NCBI GenBank assembly: GCA_025766275.1
Contig: JAFKAC010000100.1
Location: 62,001-126,000 of the forward strand
From: Lactarius indigo
Lineage: Eukaryota; Basidiomycota; Agaricomycetes; Russulales; Russulaceae
Direction of reading: 5' to 3'
DNA: 64,000 nt
Made by a program: the position numbers and the translations under genes. The stretch's first letter is position 1. Every line of letters starts with the position of its first letter. Shown piece by piece: positions 21,108 through 31,019 of this stretch. The notes under the pieces were generated by a model, which worked only from the letters and a program-made list of their open reading frames with translations, had not been told where the DNA came from and did not search any database.

Positions 21108-21616
21108 TGTTACGCTCCACCGGCGTTAGTCCGACTTGGACTCGTGAAGGGCATAATCGACTTAGCGAAAGTCTGGCGAATGGGGATCACGTGTCAACCC
21201 AACGCAGGCTGAACAGGGGCACACTGGCACACGCTGCAGCAAAAGGATAAAGAGAAGTGCCCCTTGGTAGACACTTAGCGGAGGCACACTTAGTCGAAGA
21301 CTAAGGCAGACAAGAGACGATTCAGAAGGTGGATTGAAGAAGACCAAGATGGAGAATCTTGGCCTTCCGAGTCGACTACTTATACAAATACGCGCGGGCT
21401 TTAAAGCGCCGCTGGAATAGTAGGTAACCAATAGCGTAACTAGCTCGAACCCTAGTACAGCTATCCTAGGAATGAGTCATACATGAGTCACAATCACATG
21501 CGAACTACTATGCTGACTGATACGATGTAAGAGTCCATGACTAATATCAATACCGGACCGTAGTCATAACCGGTCATGAGTCGTGCGTAATGAATCATCA
21601 AGTCCGTACCGTAACA
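21108..21616 (-). repeat. Element C LTR (3' LTR in transcription order)
   Basis: 509 bp, TGTTACGC...CCGTAACA on the plus strand, apparently identical to 28376-28884. Adjacent to target-site copy ACGAG at 21103-21107. Confidence 0.95.
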
Positions 21617-21648
21617 TCACCCCCTTTTCAGGAGTGAGGCCCACCTCA

Positions 21649-24600
21649 CTAATCCGCCACCGATTCCTGTCTCATCCTTTCTGCCTCATCTTCCATCCTT
21701 GCCAATATGTTAGCACGTTCCAACCGATAGAGACTGTCCTTTTTGTCCTGGACTACCATCTCCTGCTCCAGCCGTAACTGCCGTATCCGCTTCTCCAATT
21801 GGTCCTCGGCAAAGGCAAATTGCCGGAACCGGCGCAATTCTTGGGTGAGAGTGACATCCCCGATGCGCATGAGCAGCAGGTCTGTGGGATGTCGATCGCG
21901 GAGCATAAAATACTCCTCGTGTGGGATGAACGCGCGGTTGTTTTTGGGGAGGTGCGGAGTGGCATAGAGGGGTTTACCATAAAGGAAACCCGACCCCGGA
22001 GCTAGTCCGAGTACGAAGGGGTCTCCTCCCTGGATAACTTGTACGTGGGAGGCTTGTACTGTCGGTCCGTTGGGGAGCTTGATCGGGAACGGAATGTAAT
22101 CGGGTCCTCGATTGACCCGGAACCCTTCAGGGACGACGACCCTGGTTGCTGGGTCTCGTTCTCCCATTGGTGTATAACGAGCCGCTTGTGCCACGGCGAC
22201 TCGTCCTCGGTGTAGAGGCCCCCCCGCTGCGTCGACGAGGTAGGGAGTGGCGGCTGGATCTTCAGCGTAGAATTCATGGTTAAGGAATGCGTGCCTGATG
22301 GGGTAATGGTCTCCAAGCTCGTCTTCATCCTCATCTTCGTCCAATACTCTTTCCGTTCCTTCATCATCCGTCGTCGGCAGGCGGCGATATGCAGTTGCTC
22401 CCGCTGCCACCGCGCCGCCGTTTCTTTCCATTCTTGCTCGTACTTCTTCATAGCGTTCGGTGGCTTCACCGCGCGGGACAGCTGCTTGAAGCCGAAACAA
22501 CTCGTCTTCGGTGAGGAAGACTTCGGGCTCACCGGTGTCGGGGTTTGTGAGGGCGTACATTGGCGGCGGAGGTGCTGGTTGAGTTGTTGCTGAATCGTCG
22601 TCGACAATTCCCTGTACGGGCATAGGGAATCGTTGCAGTGTCTGGTGCAGTTCTTCACTAGTGATAGGGCCGTCTTCCTCATGCTGCACGGAGGGACGGC
22701 CTCCACCTGCAACTCTAGTGGCTGCGGCGTCGTTGGCGGTGTCGGGGTTGACAAGCGTGGCGGTGGAGTCGTTGACAAGGGTAGAGAGGAGGGCAAGCTG
22801 GTCATTGCGTCGAGTAGAGGACATGGAATAAATGGGAGTTGGGGACTTATCGCGACAAGAGGTCACCCTTATATGCGTTTCTTGGTCGGGGTTAGAATGT
22901 TTGAACTCCCGAACGGCTTCATCGGCAAATACGTCATCCTTATCTATCCATTGATTGTCTGAGTCTGGATAGCCCTTCCATTTGACAAGGTACTGGAGCC
23001 GACGCTTCCTGCCGAATCGCCGAGAATCTAGAATCTTCTCGACTTCGTATTCTTCTTCATTATCGACCAAATCAGGTGGTGGGCGTTGATAGTTTGGTCC
23101 GTGCGTGGGTGTTTCGCGATAAGGTGTGAGAAGATCTATGTGGAAAACATCATGGATGCTCCACTGCGTGGGAAGCTCGAGGCGATAGTTGACAGGGGAC
23201 ATCACCTGGATGACCTTAAATGGCCCGTGTCGTTTAGCCGCTAGTTTTGCGGTTGGTTGATGGGTGCGTAGATGACGTCCTTCCAGCCACACGAGGTCTC
23301 CTTCTTTGAACTTGGGCGTATCTTTGTGTTTGACCCATGACTTCTGCGCTCGGAGCATGCAAGAGAAAGCGCGCTGTCGCGCTTGTTTGAATTGGTCTAG
23401 TCTTAATGACACTTGTGGGATAGGGGAAGGCCTATCGGTCCAATCAGCGCGAGGATTGAATCCAGATAAGAGAAAGAAGGGGGACTCCCGTGTGGTTTCA
23501 TTAGGCCAATTGTTATGCGTGAATTCTGCCATAGGCAGATAGCGGACCCAGTCATCTTGCCGCTCATTTACCCAGAAACGGAGATATTGCTCCAGCCATT
23601 GATTTGTTCGTTCCGATTGGCCGTCGGTTCGGGGATGATAGGCGGTTGAGATATTTTGGCTGATGCCAAGGATTTTACATATCTCTCGCATAAATTTGGA
23701 TGCGAAGCGGGGGTCTCGATCACTGATAACACGCGAGGGGAGTCCAAATCGTGGGAAGACATGAGACACATACAGGGCAGCCATTCCTTCAGCCGTTATC
23801 TCTTCATTACACGGGATGAAGACAGCAGCTTTGGTGCAATCGTGGTCGGTTACCGTGAGAATAGAGTCGTATCCGCGGGAGACAGGGAGTTTAGTAATAA
23901 AATCTACTGCGATAGTCTCGAATGGTAGGGCTTCTGGTTTGGGATAGATAGGTTGTAGGGGTGCTCTGATTGGTCGGAGATTGACTTTGTGCCGCTGGCA
24001 TTCCGCACAACCCTTGACGTAATCGATGACATCGTTCTTCATTTGCGGCCACCAGTAGTGTCGTTCCGTAAGTTGAAGAGTGCGTTTGATGCCTGGGTGG
24101 CCGTAGACGGGGGAGTCATGGTGAGCGGCGATAATGGTGCGTTTGTCGTGGATACCGCCGGTGACCACTCGGCGTCCGTCTTTATACCATGTTCCTTCGA
24201 TGTCTTTTAGTTTGTGGGCGTCAACCCAAGGTTTCAACTTAGCTATATCCTGTTCGTAGATGGGATGTTCCGGCGTCATTTCTACTGGCAGAATCTCCGG
24301 TCTCCAGTGTGGATGTCGCGGTTCCTCCAACGTAGTAGCGTGTGCAAAGACGTTCTCTGGTAGCACGGTTACTCCTTCGTTGTCTCTTTCGCCTTGGTCA
24401 TAATCTGGTCTCCGCGATAATGCATCGGCACGGCCGTTAGAAGTCCCTTTTATGTGGTGAATCTCGAAGTCGTATTCCGAGAGTTCGAGTACTTCCCTGG
24501 CTACGCGCCTACTAATCTTTTGCGGTGATCTCCAGTATTGTAAGTTGAGGTGGTCCGAAAATACTTTGATTTTGTGAGGAGACCCTGCTAGAAGGGGCCT

Positions 24601-26454
24601 CCAATGACGAAAGGCTTTGACGATTGCCAGGAGTTCGAGGTCGTATATATCATAGTTGCGTTCGGCGTTGTTGAGGGTGGACGAATAATATCCAATAGGA
24701 TGTCGCTTGCCGTCTGCTTTGCGCTGGAGGAGAACAGCTCCAGTGGCGAACCCAGATGCATCAACTTCTAGTTCGAATTGTTGCGTGAGGTCAGGGTGTG
24801 CGAGCACAGGTTCGCTGGTGACAAGGGTCTTGAGGTCTTGGAATGCCTTCTCTTCTTCGGTCCCCCAGTGCCATTCGGTGTCTTTGCGGGTGAGTTTGTT
24901 GAGAGGGCGTGCTTTGGTCGCAAAACCTCGTATGAAAGGACGATAAAAATTGCAAAAACCGAGAAAAGAGCGGACGTCCTTAACCTTGGTTGGCGTGGGC
25001 CAATCTTTAATGCCCGAAATTTTGACAGGATCCATGCGTGTCACCCCCTTTTCAAGGATTACCCCCAGGTAATCCATACGCGGGGAGTGGAAAAGACATT
25101 TTTCAAGTTTGTAATATAGGTCGTGTTCTGCGGATACGCGGAGAACGTCTTTTACTGCCTCAATGTGATCTGGTAAGGAGTGAGTAAGGCCTGTGGCGAT
25201 GCCGATGTCGTCCATGTAAACCCGTATAACCGTGCCGCGTTTTTCGTGCTTCGCGATGATATCCCTGAAGATGAAGTTCATCATAGTCTGGAACGTCGCT
25301 GGAGAGTTGGTTAAGCCGAAAAACATCACCGTTGGTTCGAATAGTCCATATCGTGTTTTAAACGCCGCTTTTTCCTCGTCTCCCTCTTTGATGCGTATGT
25401 TGTTGTACCCCCATCGTACGTCGAGCTTGGTGTAGATATGGGCGTTACTGAGGTCAGTGATAAGGTCGGAAATGAGAGGAAGTGGGTATTGATTGCGGAT
25501 AGTAACAGCATTGATTTTTCGGTAATCCTGAACGGGCCGCAGCTTACCATCCTTCTTTTTAATGAAAAAGAAGGACGAGGCGTATGGAGATTTAGAGGGT
25601 CGTATGTACCCCTTCTTTAGTTGTTCATCGATCCATTCGCGCAGTTTCTTGTCTTCTTCTTGAGTCATGGGGTATACTTTACAATCTATGGCATCAGCTG
25701 TCCCCGGTTTGAACTCGATGGCGTGATCCCAGGGCCTGCTGGGCGGAAACCTGTCCGATGCTTCTTCACTGAAGAGACGTTCGAATTCGCGGTATTCGGG
25801 AGGCAACTCAGCTTTAGTAGTGTACTGCTGAGCAGCAATGGCGAGGTCAGTGGCGGTGGCTCTAATTCGGCATCCTTCTTCAAATTGTTGTCGCTGTTCC
25901 TCTGTGATAACACAAGAGTGTACAACTTCATAGTCATCATTCTGAGAGGTGGTCGTCGCAATTGTTGCTGTTTTGAGATGGGGGTTAGTCGAGCGAATAA
26001 TAATGGGGAGCATATCTTCGTGGATGGCAGCTTGCGACCATTTGATATGCGGATCGTAAATAGCGAGCCAGGGGTATCCAAGTACGATGTCCTCATTGCC
26101 GATATCGGTAATGAGGAAGCGCATTTCCTTGTGAATCCCTTTAGTTTGGACGTCCACGTCTGTATAATGGGTAATACGTCCCGATCTGTTTTCGGTGTTA
26201 TTGATATTCCATATTTTCTTTGGGACTTCGAGTAGTTTGGTTCCGAGTCCCATCCTTTTTGCGAATGATGGTTTCATGAAGCAGTGGGTTGCTCCTGAAT
26301 CCACTAAGGCGCGTATGTCGGCCATTTTGTAACTGGTGCGAATCGAAACTGGAACTCTCATAGATCGATAGCGAGTCATGATTACACTGTTACAATTAAC
26401 TGCCCTCACCCAGGCCGATGGGTTTAGGCGTCCTGAAAACCCTCCTTCTTCCAC
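21649..26454 (-). CDS. pol: Element C pol with long C-terminal extension
   Basis: 1,601 codons, in the -1 frame relative to gag and overlapping its end by 31 nt. The nominal first codon is GTG, so expression is expected by frameshift from gag. Protease LVDSGATHCF (Asp about 52), RT VYMDDIGIA (Tyr about 413), RNase H (VDASGFATGAVL), integrase HHCC (HHDSPVYGHPG...CAECQ) and DDE core (VDFITKLP, SDRDPRFASKF, TDGQSERTNQWLEQYLRF), GPY/F-like module, chromodomain near 1175-1205 (EEEYEVEKILDS, YLVKWKGYPDSDNQW). From about residue 1210 (MSSTRRNDQLALLSTL) a further 390 residues follow in frame: acidic and Pro-rich linker, conserved module (DYIPFPIKLPNGP, VIQGGDPF, FLYGKPLYATPHLPKNN, FAFAEDQLEKRIRQL) and a coiled-coil-like end. 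This tail corresponds to ORF3 of A and B but lacks zinc knuckles. Confidence 0.95.
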   Translation of the reverse strand: MEEGGFSGRLNPSAWVRAVNCNSVIMTRYRSMRVPVSIRTSYKMADIRALVDSGATHCFMKPSFAKRMGLGTKLLEVPKKIWNINNTENRSGRITHYTDVDVQTKGIHKEMRFLITDIGNEDIVLGYPWLAIYDPHIKWSQAAIHEDMLPIIIRSTNPHLKTATIATTTSQNDDYEVVHSCVITEEQRQQFEEGCRIRATATDLAIAAQQYTTKAELPPEYREFERLFSEEASDRFPPSRPWDHAIEFKPGTADAIDCKVYPMTQEEDKKLREWIDEQLKKGYIRPSKSPYASSFFFIKKKDGKLRPVQDYRKINAVTIRNQYPLPLISDLITDLSNAHIYTKLDVRWGYNNIRIKEGDEEKAAFKTRYGLFEPTVMFFGLTNSPATFQTMMNFIFRDIIAKHEKRGTVIRVYMDDIGIATGLTHSLPDHIEAVKDVLRVSAEHDLYYKLEKCLFHSPRMDYLGVILEKGVTRMDPVKISGIKDWPTPTKVKDVRSFLGFCNFYRPFIRGFATKARPLNKLTRKDTEWHWGTEEEKAFQDLKTLVTSEPVLAHPDLTQQFELEVDASGFATGAVLLQRKADGKRHPIGYYSSTLNNAERNYDIYDLELLAIVKAFRHWRPLLAGSPHKIKVFSDHLNLQYWRSPQKISRRVAREVLELSEYDFEIHHIKGTSNGRADALSRRPDYDQGERDNEGVTVLPENVFAHATTLEEPRHPHWRPEILPVEMTPEHPIYEQDIAKLKPWVDAHKLKDIEGTWYKDGRRVVTGGIHDKRTIIAAHHDSPVYGHPGIKRTLQLTERHYWWPQMKNDVIDYVKGCAECQRHKVNLRPIRAPLQPIYPKPEALPFETIAVDFITKLPVSRGYDSILTVTDHDCTKAAVFIPCNEEITAEGMAALYVSHVFPRFGLPSRVISDRDPRFASKFMREICKILGISQNISTAYHPRTDGQSERTNQWLEQYLRFWVNERQDDWVRYLPMAEFTHNNWPNETTRESPFFLLSGFNPRADWTDRPSPIPQVSLRLDQFKQARQRAFSCMLRAQKSWVKHKDTPKFKEGDLVWLEGRHLRTHQPTAKLAAKRHGPFKVIQVMSPVNYRLELPTQWSIHDVFHIDLLTPYRETPTHGPNYQRPPPDLVDNEEEYEVEKILDSRRFGRKRRLQYLVKWKGYPDSDNQWIDKDDVFADEAVREFKHSNPDQETHIRVTSCRDKSPTPIYSMSSTRRNDQLALLSTLVNDSTATLVNPDTANDAAATRVAGGGRPSVQHEEDGPITSEELHQTLQRFPMPVQGIVDDDSATTQPAPPPPMYALTNPDTGEPEVFLTEDELFRLQAAVPRGEATERYEEVRARMERNGGAVAAGATAYRRLPTTDDEGTERVLDEDEDEDELGDHYPIRHAFLNHEFYAEDPAATPYLVDAAGGPLHRGRVAVAQAARYTPMGERDPATRVVVPEGFRVNRGPDYIPFPIKLPNGPTVQASHVQVIQGGDPFVLGLAPGSGFLYGKPLYATPHLPKNNRAFIPHEEYFMLRDRHPTDLLLMRIGDVTLTQELRRFRQFAFAEDQLEKRIRQLRLEQEMVVQDKKDSLYRLERANILARMEDEAERMRQESVAD

Positions 26455-28388
26455 AGTTGTTGGAGGATAATGTCCTTTACGTCGTCTGATTCTCCGGCTA
26501 CTCCGTTAAGCCAATCACTGGCGCGCTGTTGAGGGGGTACGTCTTGAACCGCCCTAGTAGCGACTTCTGGTTCTTGTTGATGATAGTCGGTGTCAATATA
26601 CCGACTAGTCGACGCCTGGGGTTGGTATTCCCTTGGCGGTTGTCTGCAATCACGGGCCATGTGTCCGTCCTTTCTACAGTTGTAACATATGACTGGCCTT
26701 GGATTGTTACGTCCTCCTCCTCTCTGTAGGAATCCTCCTCTTGGTCGATATGGAGGACGCGGGGCGAGTATGTCCTCAGCTCCCGCGAGTCTTCCTCGAA
26801 TTCGGTCTGCGGAGGTGTCCATGGCGTTTGGATCTCGTAAATTTCTTGGTTGCCATGAACTTCGCGGTGGTCCCTGCCACTGTCGTTGTTGTCGTTGCCT
26901 TCCTTGTCCTTGTCCTTGTCCAGGGGGAGCTCCTTTGTTCAGCACCGCCTTGAGGTGAAGGTATTGTTGCTGGCGAGTGGTGGCCGCTTCTTTCCACTCG
27001 CGGTAGTTACGGGGGTTATCGAGGGTGTAGACCTTTTCGTATAGATCTTTTGGTAGTCCGCTCGCGAATAGATCAAGCGTTTGCGGATCGTCGAGTCTGT
27101 ACTGAGCGCGGCGTATTAACTGTTCGAATTGGGTGCAATACTCATCTAGATTGCCCCCAATCATCTTGACTCCTTTCTTGAGCTCGTATTGAGCTTGTTC
27201 TTGTTCCATTGTGTTCCGGAAGCGTTGCATGAAACTTCTCGTGACTTCGTTCCATAATCCTTCGCTTGTGCGGGGTATTCCTGCTTGTATCTGGCCATTG
27301 AGCCAAGTAAGCATGGCCAGCACCCATTCGCTGACGTTAGTTCCCTTGATATACGATAGGAAGAGTAAGGCGCGTCGATATGGTGTAGCCATAATGCCTT
27401 CGTCTGCGTTCATGCCCCAGTAGACATGCCATTGAGTAAGGAACGCTTCTACTTTTGCGCGTTCTCCATCGAACACTGTGGGTGCTTCGCCAGCCAATTT
27501 GTTACTTGGAGGGGGAATAATAGGTCCTGCACCTGGTATTCCTGCTCCCGGTGGTCCTCCTCCTGGTGGTCCCCCTGGGAATCCTCCAGGGAACCCCCCG
27601 AATCCGGGTTCTCTTGATGGGGGTCCTCCTCCTCCACTAGGAGGATCGGCAACATCGGGTCCGATTGCTCGGTGGATTGCTACATCGTCGTCGGTCATCC
27701 GATGACCAGTATAGGGATTGATAGGAGCTAGATTAGCTCTGGATTCTTCTGCGATGCGTCGTTGTTCTTCTAATGCTATTTGATCTCTTGCTTCGGCAGT
27801 GAGCAGTTCTTCGTGCGTAATAGTGGCAGTTGCCATTGCGACTGCTGGGCTGTGAATGTGAATTACTTCAGGTTCTGGTTGGTGAATAGTGAGGGACTCA
27901 GTTCGTTGTATGATGTGATCGCCAATAGCTCCTAGGCTAGCGTCTTCTGCTGGCGTAGTTCCTCTGCTTGGGGATTGATTTTCGGAGGTTTCTTCTCCGC
28001 TAACTCCTTCGTCTGTGTGTTCTTGTGCTTGCCCGTCTATGGGACCGTAGTCTGCTCGACTATTGAGTTCTCGAGCGTCGATGTCGCAGTTATAGTTCCT
28101 TCCAGCTGGTCGTACGATATCCCAGCGGTGATCTATGGGGTTCCAAGTAACCTCGGTCCAACAAAGGTGTTCGAAATTGAACTCAACAGGTCGGAAACGG
28201 TTGGGACCGTTAAATTCTACAAAGTACCCGGTGTCTTCTCCTCGTTCTCTCCACTGGGCTGCTCCCAGGAATCTTGTAGGTACGTTACGATCTCCTCGTC
28301 GTTCAATATGATAGGGACGGAAAGACGTCCACTGGTCTCTAGTCGAGTACGCCACGATGAGGATCTTGGTCTTAATGTTACGCTCCAC
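26424..28388 (-). CDS. gag: Element C gag; no in-frame AUG in the first 184 codons
   Basis: The frame is open from inside the LTR end to TAA at 26424. The first 184 codons have no ATG (first at 27836, MATATITHEELL), yet encode ordinary protein (FVEFNGPNRFRPVEFNFEHL, VTWNPIDHRWDIV) that is preserved in the relative D. Then come a Gly/Pro-rich low-complexity stretch (about residues 235-275), a gag core (VEAFLTQWHVYWGMNADEG, MQRFRNTMEQEQAQYELKKG, LDEYCTQFEQLIRRAQYRL), a basic Gln/Arg-rich segment and one CCHC knuckle (CYNCRKDGHMARDC). The end, KKEGFQDA, contains a slippery heptamer used for pol. Translation may begin at a non-AUG codon, after splicing, or only at 27836. Confidence 0.85.
   Translation of the reverse strand: MERNIKTKILIVAYSTRDQWTSFRPYHIERRGDRNVPTRFLGAAQWRERGEDTGYFVEFNGPNRFRPVEFNFEHLCWTEVTWNPIDHRWDIVRPAGRNYNCDIDARELNSRADYGPIDGQAQEHTDEGVSGEETSENQSPSRGTTPAEDASLGAIGDHIIQRTESLTIHQPEPEVIHIHSPAVAMATATITHEELLTAEARDQIALEEQRRIAEESRANLAPINPYTGHRMTDDDVAIHRAIGPDVADPPSGGGGPPSREPGFGGFPGGFPGGPPGGGPPGAGIPGAGPIIPPPSNKLAGEAPTVFDGERAKVEAFLTQWHVYWGMNADEGIMATPYRRALLFLSYIKGTNVSEWVLAMLTWLNGQIQAGIPRTSEGLWNEVTRSFMQRFRNTMEQEQAQYELKKGVKMIGGNLDEYCTQFEQLIRRAQYRLDDPQTLDLFASGLPKDLYEKVYTLDNPRNYREWKEAATTRQQQYLHLKAVLNKGAPPGQGQGQGRQRQQRQWQGPPRSSWQPRNLRDPNAMDTSADRIRGRLAGAEDILAPRPPYRPRGGFLQRGGGRNNPRPVICYNCRKDGHMARDCRQPPREYQPQASTSRYIDTDYHQQEPEVATRAVQDVPPQQRASDWLNGVAGESDDVKDIILQQLWKKEGFQDA
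26436..26442 (-). promoter_or_regulatory. Probable -1 programmed ribosomal frameshift site between gag and pol of element C
   Basis: On the coding strand the gag codons GAG GGT TTT contain the heptamer G GGT TTT, which fits X XXY YYZ in the correct phase. A -1 slip enters the pol frame exactly as GGG TTT TCA GGA. The gag stop TAA follows four codons later. A downstream stem of moderate quality (arms 26419-26430 and 26401-26412, six-base loop) has a G-U pair and mismatches where the stop codon lies; in the relative D the same stem is perfect. Confidence 0.65.
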
Positions 28389-28884
28389 CGGCGTTAGTCC
28401 GACTTGGACTCGTGAAGGGCATAATCGACTTAGCGAAAGTCTGGCGAATGGGGATCACGTGTCAACCCAACGCAGGCTGAACAGGGGCACACTGGCACAC
28501 GCTGCAGCAAAAGGATAAAGAGAAGTGCCCCTTGGTAGACACTTAGCGGAGGCACACTTAGTCGAAGACTAAGGCAGACAAGAGACGATTCAGAAGGTGG
28601 ATTGAAGAAGACCAAGATGGAGAATCTTGGCCTTCCGAGTCGACTACTTATACAAATACGCGCGGGCTTTAAAGCGCCGCTGGAATAGTAGGTAACCAAT
28701 AGCGTAACTAGCTCGAACCCTAGTACAGCTATCCTAGGAATGAGTCATACATGAGTCACAATCACATGCGAACTACTATGCTGACTGATACGATGTAAGA
28801 GTCCATGACTAATATCAATACCGGACCGTAGTCATAACCGGTCATGAGTCGTGCGTAATGAATCATCAAGTCCGTACCGTAACA
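28376..28884 (-). repeat. Element C LTR (5' LTR in transcription order)
   Basis: 509 bp, apparently identical to 21108-21616, followed by target-site copy ACGAG (28885-28889). Transcribed strand carries a CTTAGTC-TTC-GACTAAG hairpin and a TATA-like TTTGTATAAGTAG region. Confidence 0.95.
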
Positions 28885-28889
28885 ACGAG

Positions 28890-30682
28890 GGGCCCGAAGT
28901 TGAGGGAGAGGAACCAGATACAAATATCCGGTTGAAAGTAAGTAAGAAACAGAAAAAGGGACAGATTGCTCAGAACCAAATCAGTGCGGTGGCGGCGGCA
29001 ATAAACAACGAAACAAGTCCATTTGTGGATTCGAGAAGATCAACGGCATCGAAGTCTGGCCAAACTCCAGGGTAAGACTTGCCATTTTAGTGTTTATTTT
29101 ATTTTCTGTGGTTACTCACCTCACGTTGCCCTGACCCAGTACCGCATTGAAACATGCTGGAACCTCTCGCCCACCATCTGGACTGGCACATAACTGGCAG
29201 AAAGTACAACGTATCAAGACTTCGGCTCTTACTAGCGGCAACCTTCCTGGACAGCGCTCTGGTACTATTACCTCCGAAATTGAAGGCGACTCTGCCAGTA
29301 GCCTCAACACTCACCACCACAGCCTGAGCCGAGGTAGTAGTGGCCACCTTGACCAGCCTCCATCTCGCGTGACTAGCGGAGTACCTGATGGCAATGTGTC
29401 TTATGGGTATGGTGGGTTTGTGCCTGATGACGAGGGGTCGGAAGGGCATGATCTCAAGGGTATTGAGCAAGAGAAGAAGCTGGCATCGAAGTATAAGGTA
29501 TGTTGTGATCAATCCCTGTTGAACACATCATTGGCCTTATATCCAATCCCCCTAGTCTATCACGAAGATCCGGGAGATTCACTCGACTCCATCGCCACGT
29601 AACAATCTCCTCATGAACAAATCTCACAAGAAGAAAGAGATTTCATACGAGAACCTCCCCCAGGGTACCAAGAATCGTTTCAAGAGAAACATCATTCCCC
29701 TTGTTTTGGATACTACTGGTGCGTTGAAGCCCTGGAATACTCCAGGCGATGATACCATCGTCGAGATCTGGAACATTGTCTTTGGTGTTGATCACCCAAT
29801 CGATGGCGGTGACACCGAGTGCTACCGCTTCATTGTCGCGAAGACCCTTGTGAGCTCCCTATTCCTTGTCATCGTCGTCACTCAACTATTAACGGCCTCC
29901 AGGTTAAACGTGCCATATCGAGCTGGCTTCACAAGTTTGCTGACACTGCAGAAAAAGCACTTACTGCTGAATTTTCTCGACAAGGTCTACAAACACAAGA
30001 AGAACGGGCTACATTTGTTCAGACCCTTCTTGGTGATGCGGATGACATGTCAGATAAGAAGCAGCCCTTCATCTGGGAGTTGACCTACGATGACCCCTCT
30101 GCTCGGCAAGAGGTAACGTTTAGGTTTAATCTTGGACTGTCGTTCTCATAATATTCTTCCCAGGGGATTTTCCAAGGCCGACTGGTCGCACGAACCTTCT
30201 TCGAACATGTACAGATCATCAACGCCGTTGATGCCGAGGATCGTGTACAAGAGAAGCCTATTGGTGCTCTTATATATTCCATCCAGGCGGTCAGTTTTTG
30301 TTCCACATTAGTCCCTGTCCTGATGTTTTGTTAGGTGCATTGCGCCCTCCTATATTCCGTGACTGGAACTCTCAAGCTACCCATGGATAAGAAAAGTGCT
30401 GAATTCTCGAAGACTAACTGGGGTGATCATATGCTCATCACCCCCCGTGGTGAAAAAGTTGTCAAGTGTGCCTCTGTCTTCCTCAACAAGATCTCGACTC
30501 TCAAAGATCAACAATGGGACGACATCTTCGAAAAGGCGCTAGCCTTTCACTCTATTATTGGGAAGCAGCGGGCAACAATGAGGGACTCGGAGGTTGAGAT
30601 GAAGGAACTGAAAGAGGAGGCCGATACCGAATCAGATGATAATGACTTACTCGACCCGCGGTATGACACCCCTGTTGAGTAG
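28890..30682 (+). pseudogene. 3' half of the gene split by element C (DUF6532-like)
   Basis: Resumes the frame of 20389-21107 with GPEVEGEEPDTNIRL. Exons separated by short introns follow: basic segment (KVSKKQKKGQIAQN), a Ser-rich low-complexity region with GYGGFVPDDEGSEGHDL, then a more conserved-looking globular part: KNRFKRNIIPLVLDTTGALKPW, EIWNIVFGVDHPIDGGDTECYRF, VKRAISSWLHKFADTAEKAL, ATFVQTLLGDADD, GIFQGRLVARTFFEHVQIIN, GALIYSIQAVHCALLYSVTG, AEFSKTNWGDHM, and an acidic tail ending at TAG 30682. I do not know its function. The domain resembles DUF6532 as I remember it, a family common in Agaricomycetes, but no catalytic motif is evident. Apart from element C the gene looks intact, so alleles without the insertion should encode full protein. 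Confidence 0.6.
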
Positions 30683-31019
30683 AGCATTGTCATTGTAAAC
30701 ACAGAGTAGAAGTAAATAGAGCGTCAGGTCTCGCCCCCCCCCCCCCTCCACATAGTACTTGCGCCATCCGAAAATAAATCACGTGCCCGACCGCTGCACT
30801 AGTTGCTAATTTCGTCGCTTCGCTGACTTCTTGAGGCTTGTTGCAGTGTTTGCCCCACTGTTATCATTTCCCTTTCAAACGCCTTGGCCACTGCATTCGG
30901 AAATGTGCGTGTGTTTTTTTGGTGAAGTTGACTCAGACATGAATCCACACCCGTGCCTTTCCCTTCTTCACATTGCCACTGGCCTTTTTTTTTTACACTC
31001 CCACCCTAACGTCCAAGTC

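Larger units (their letters stand above)
21108..28884 (-). mobile_element. Element C: complete, very young Ty3/gypsy chromovirus-type retrotransposon
   Basis: A 7,777-bp element with 509-bp LTRs (21108-21616 and 28376-28884) that appear identical, flanked by the perfect target duplication ACGAG (21103-21107 and 28885-28889). The LTRs begin and end TGTTAC / GTAACA. Transcription runs on the minus strand: LTR, gag (28388-26424), pol with a 390-residue extension (to 21649), polypurine tract (CTGAAAAGGGGGTGA on the minus strand, about 21617-21632), LTR. Both frames are open. Insertion interrupts the plus-strand gene 20389-30682. Decayed relatives in the window are D (37155-46183) and the LTR remnant at 35431-36400. 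Confidence 0.95.

Noticed and set aside
16285..30750. C-runs near 16290 and 30735 as possible transposon termini around the Plavaka-like unit
   Set aside because: Both runs are on the same strand, not inverted, and flanking bases do not match.
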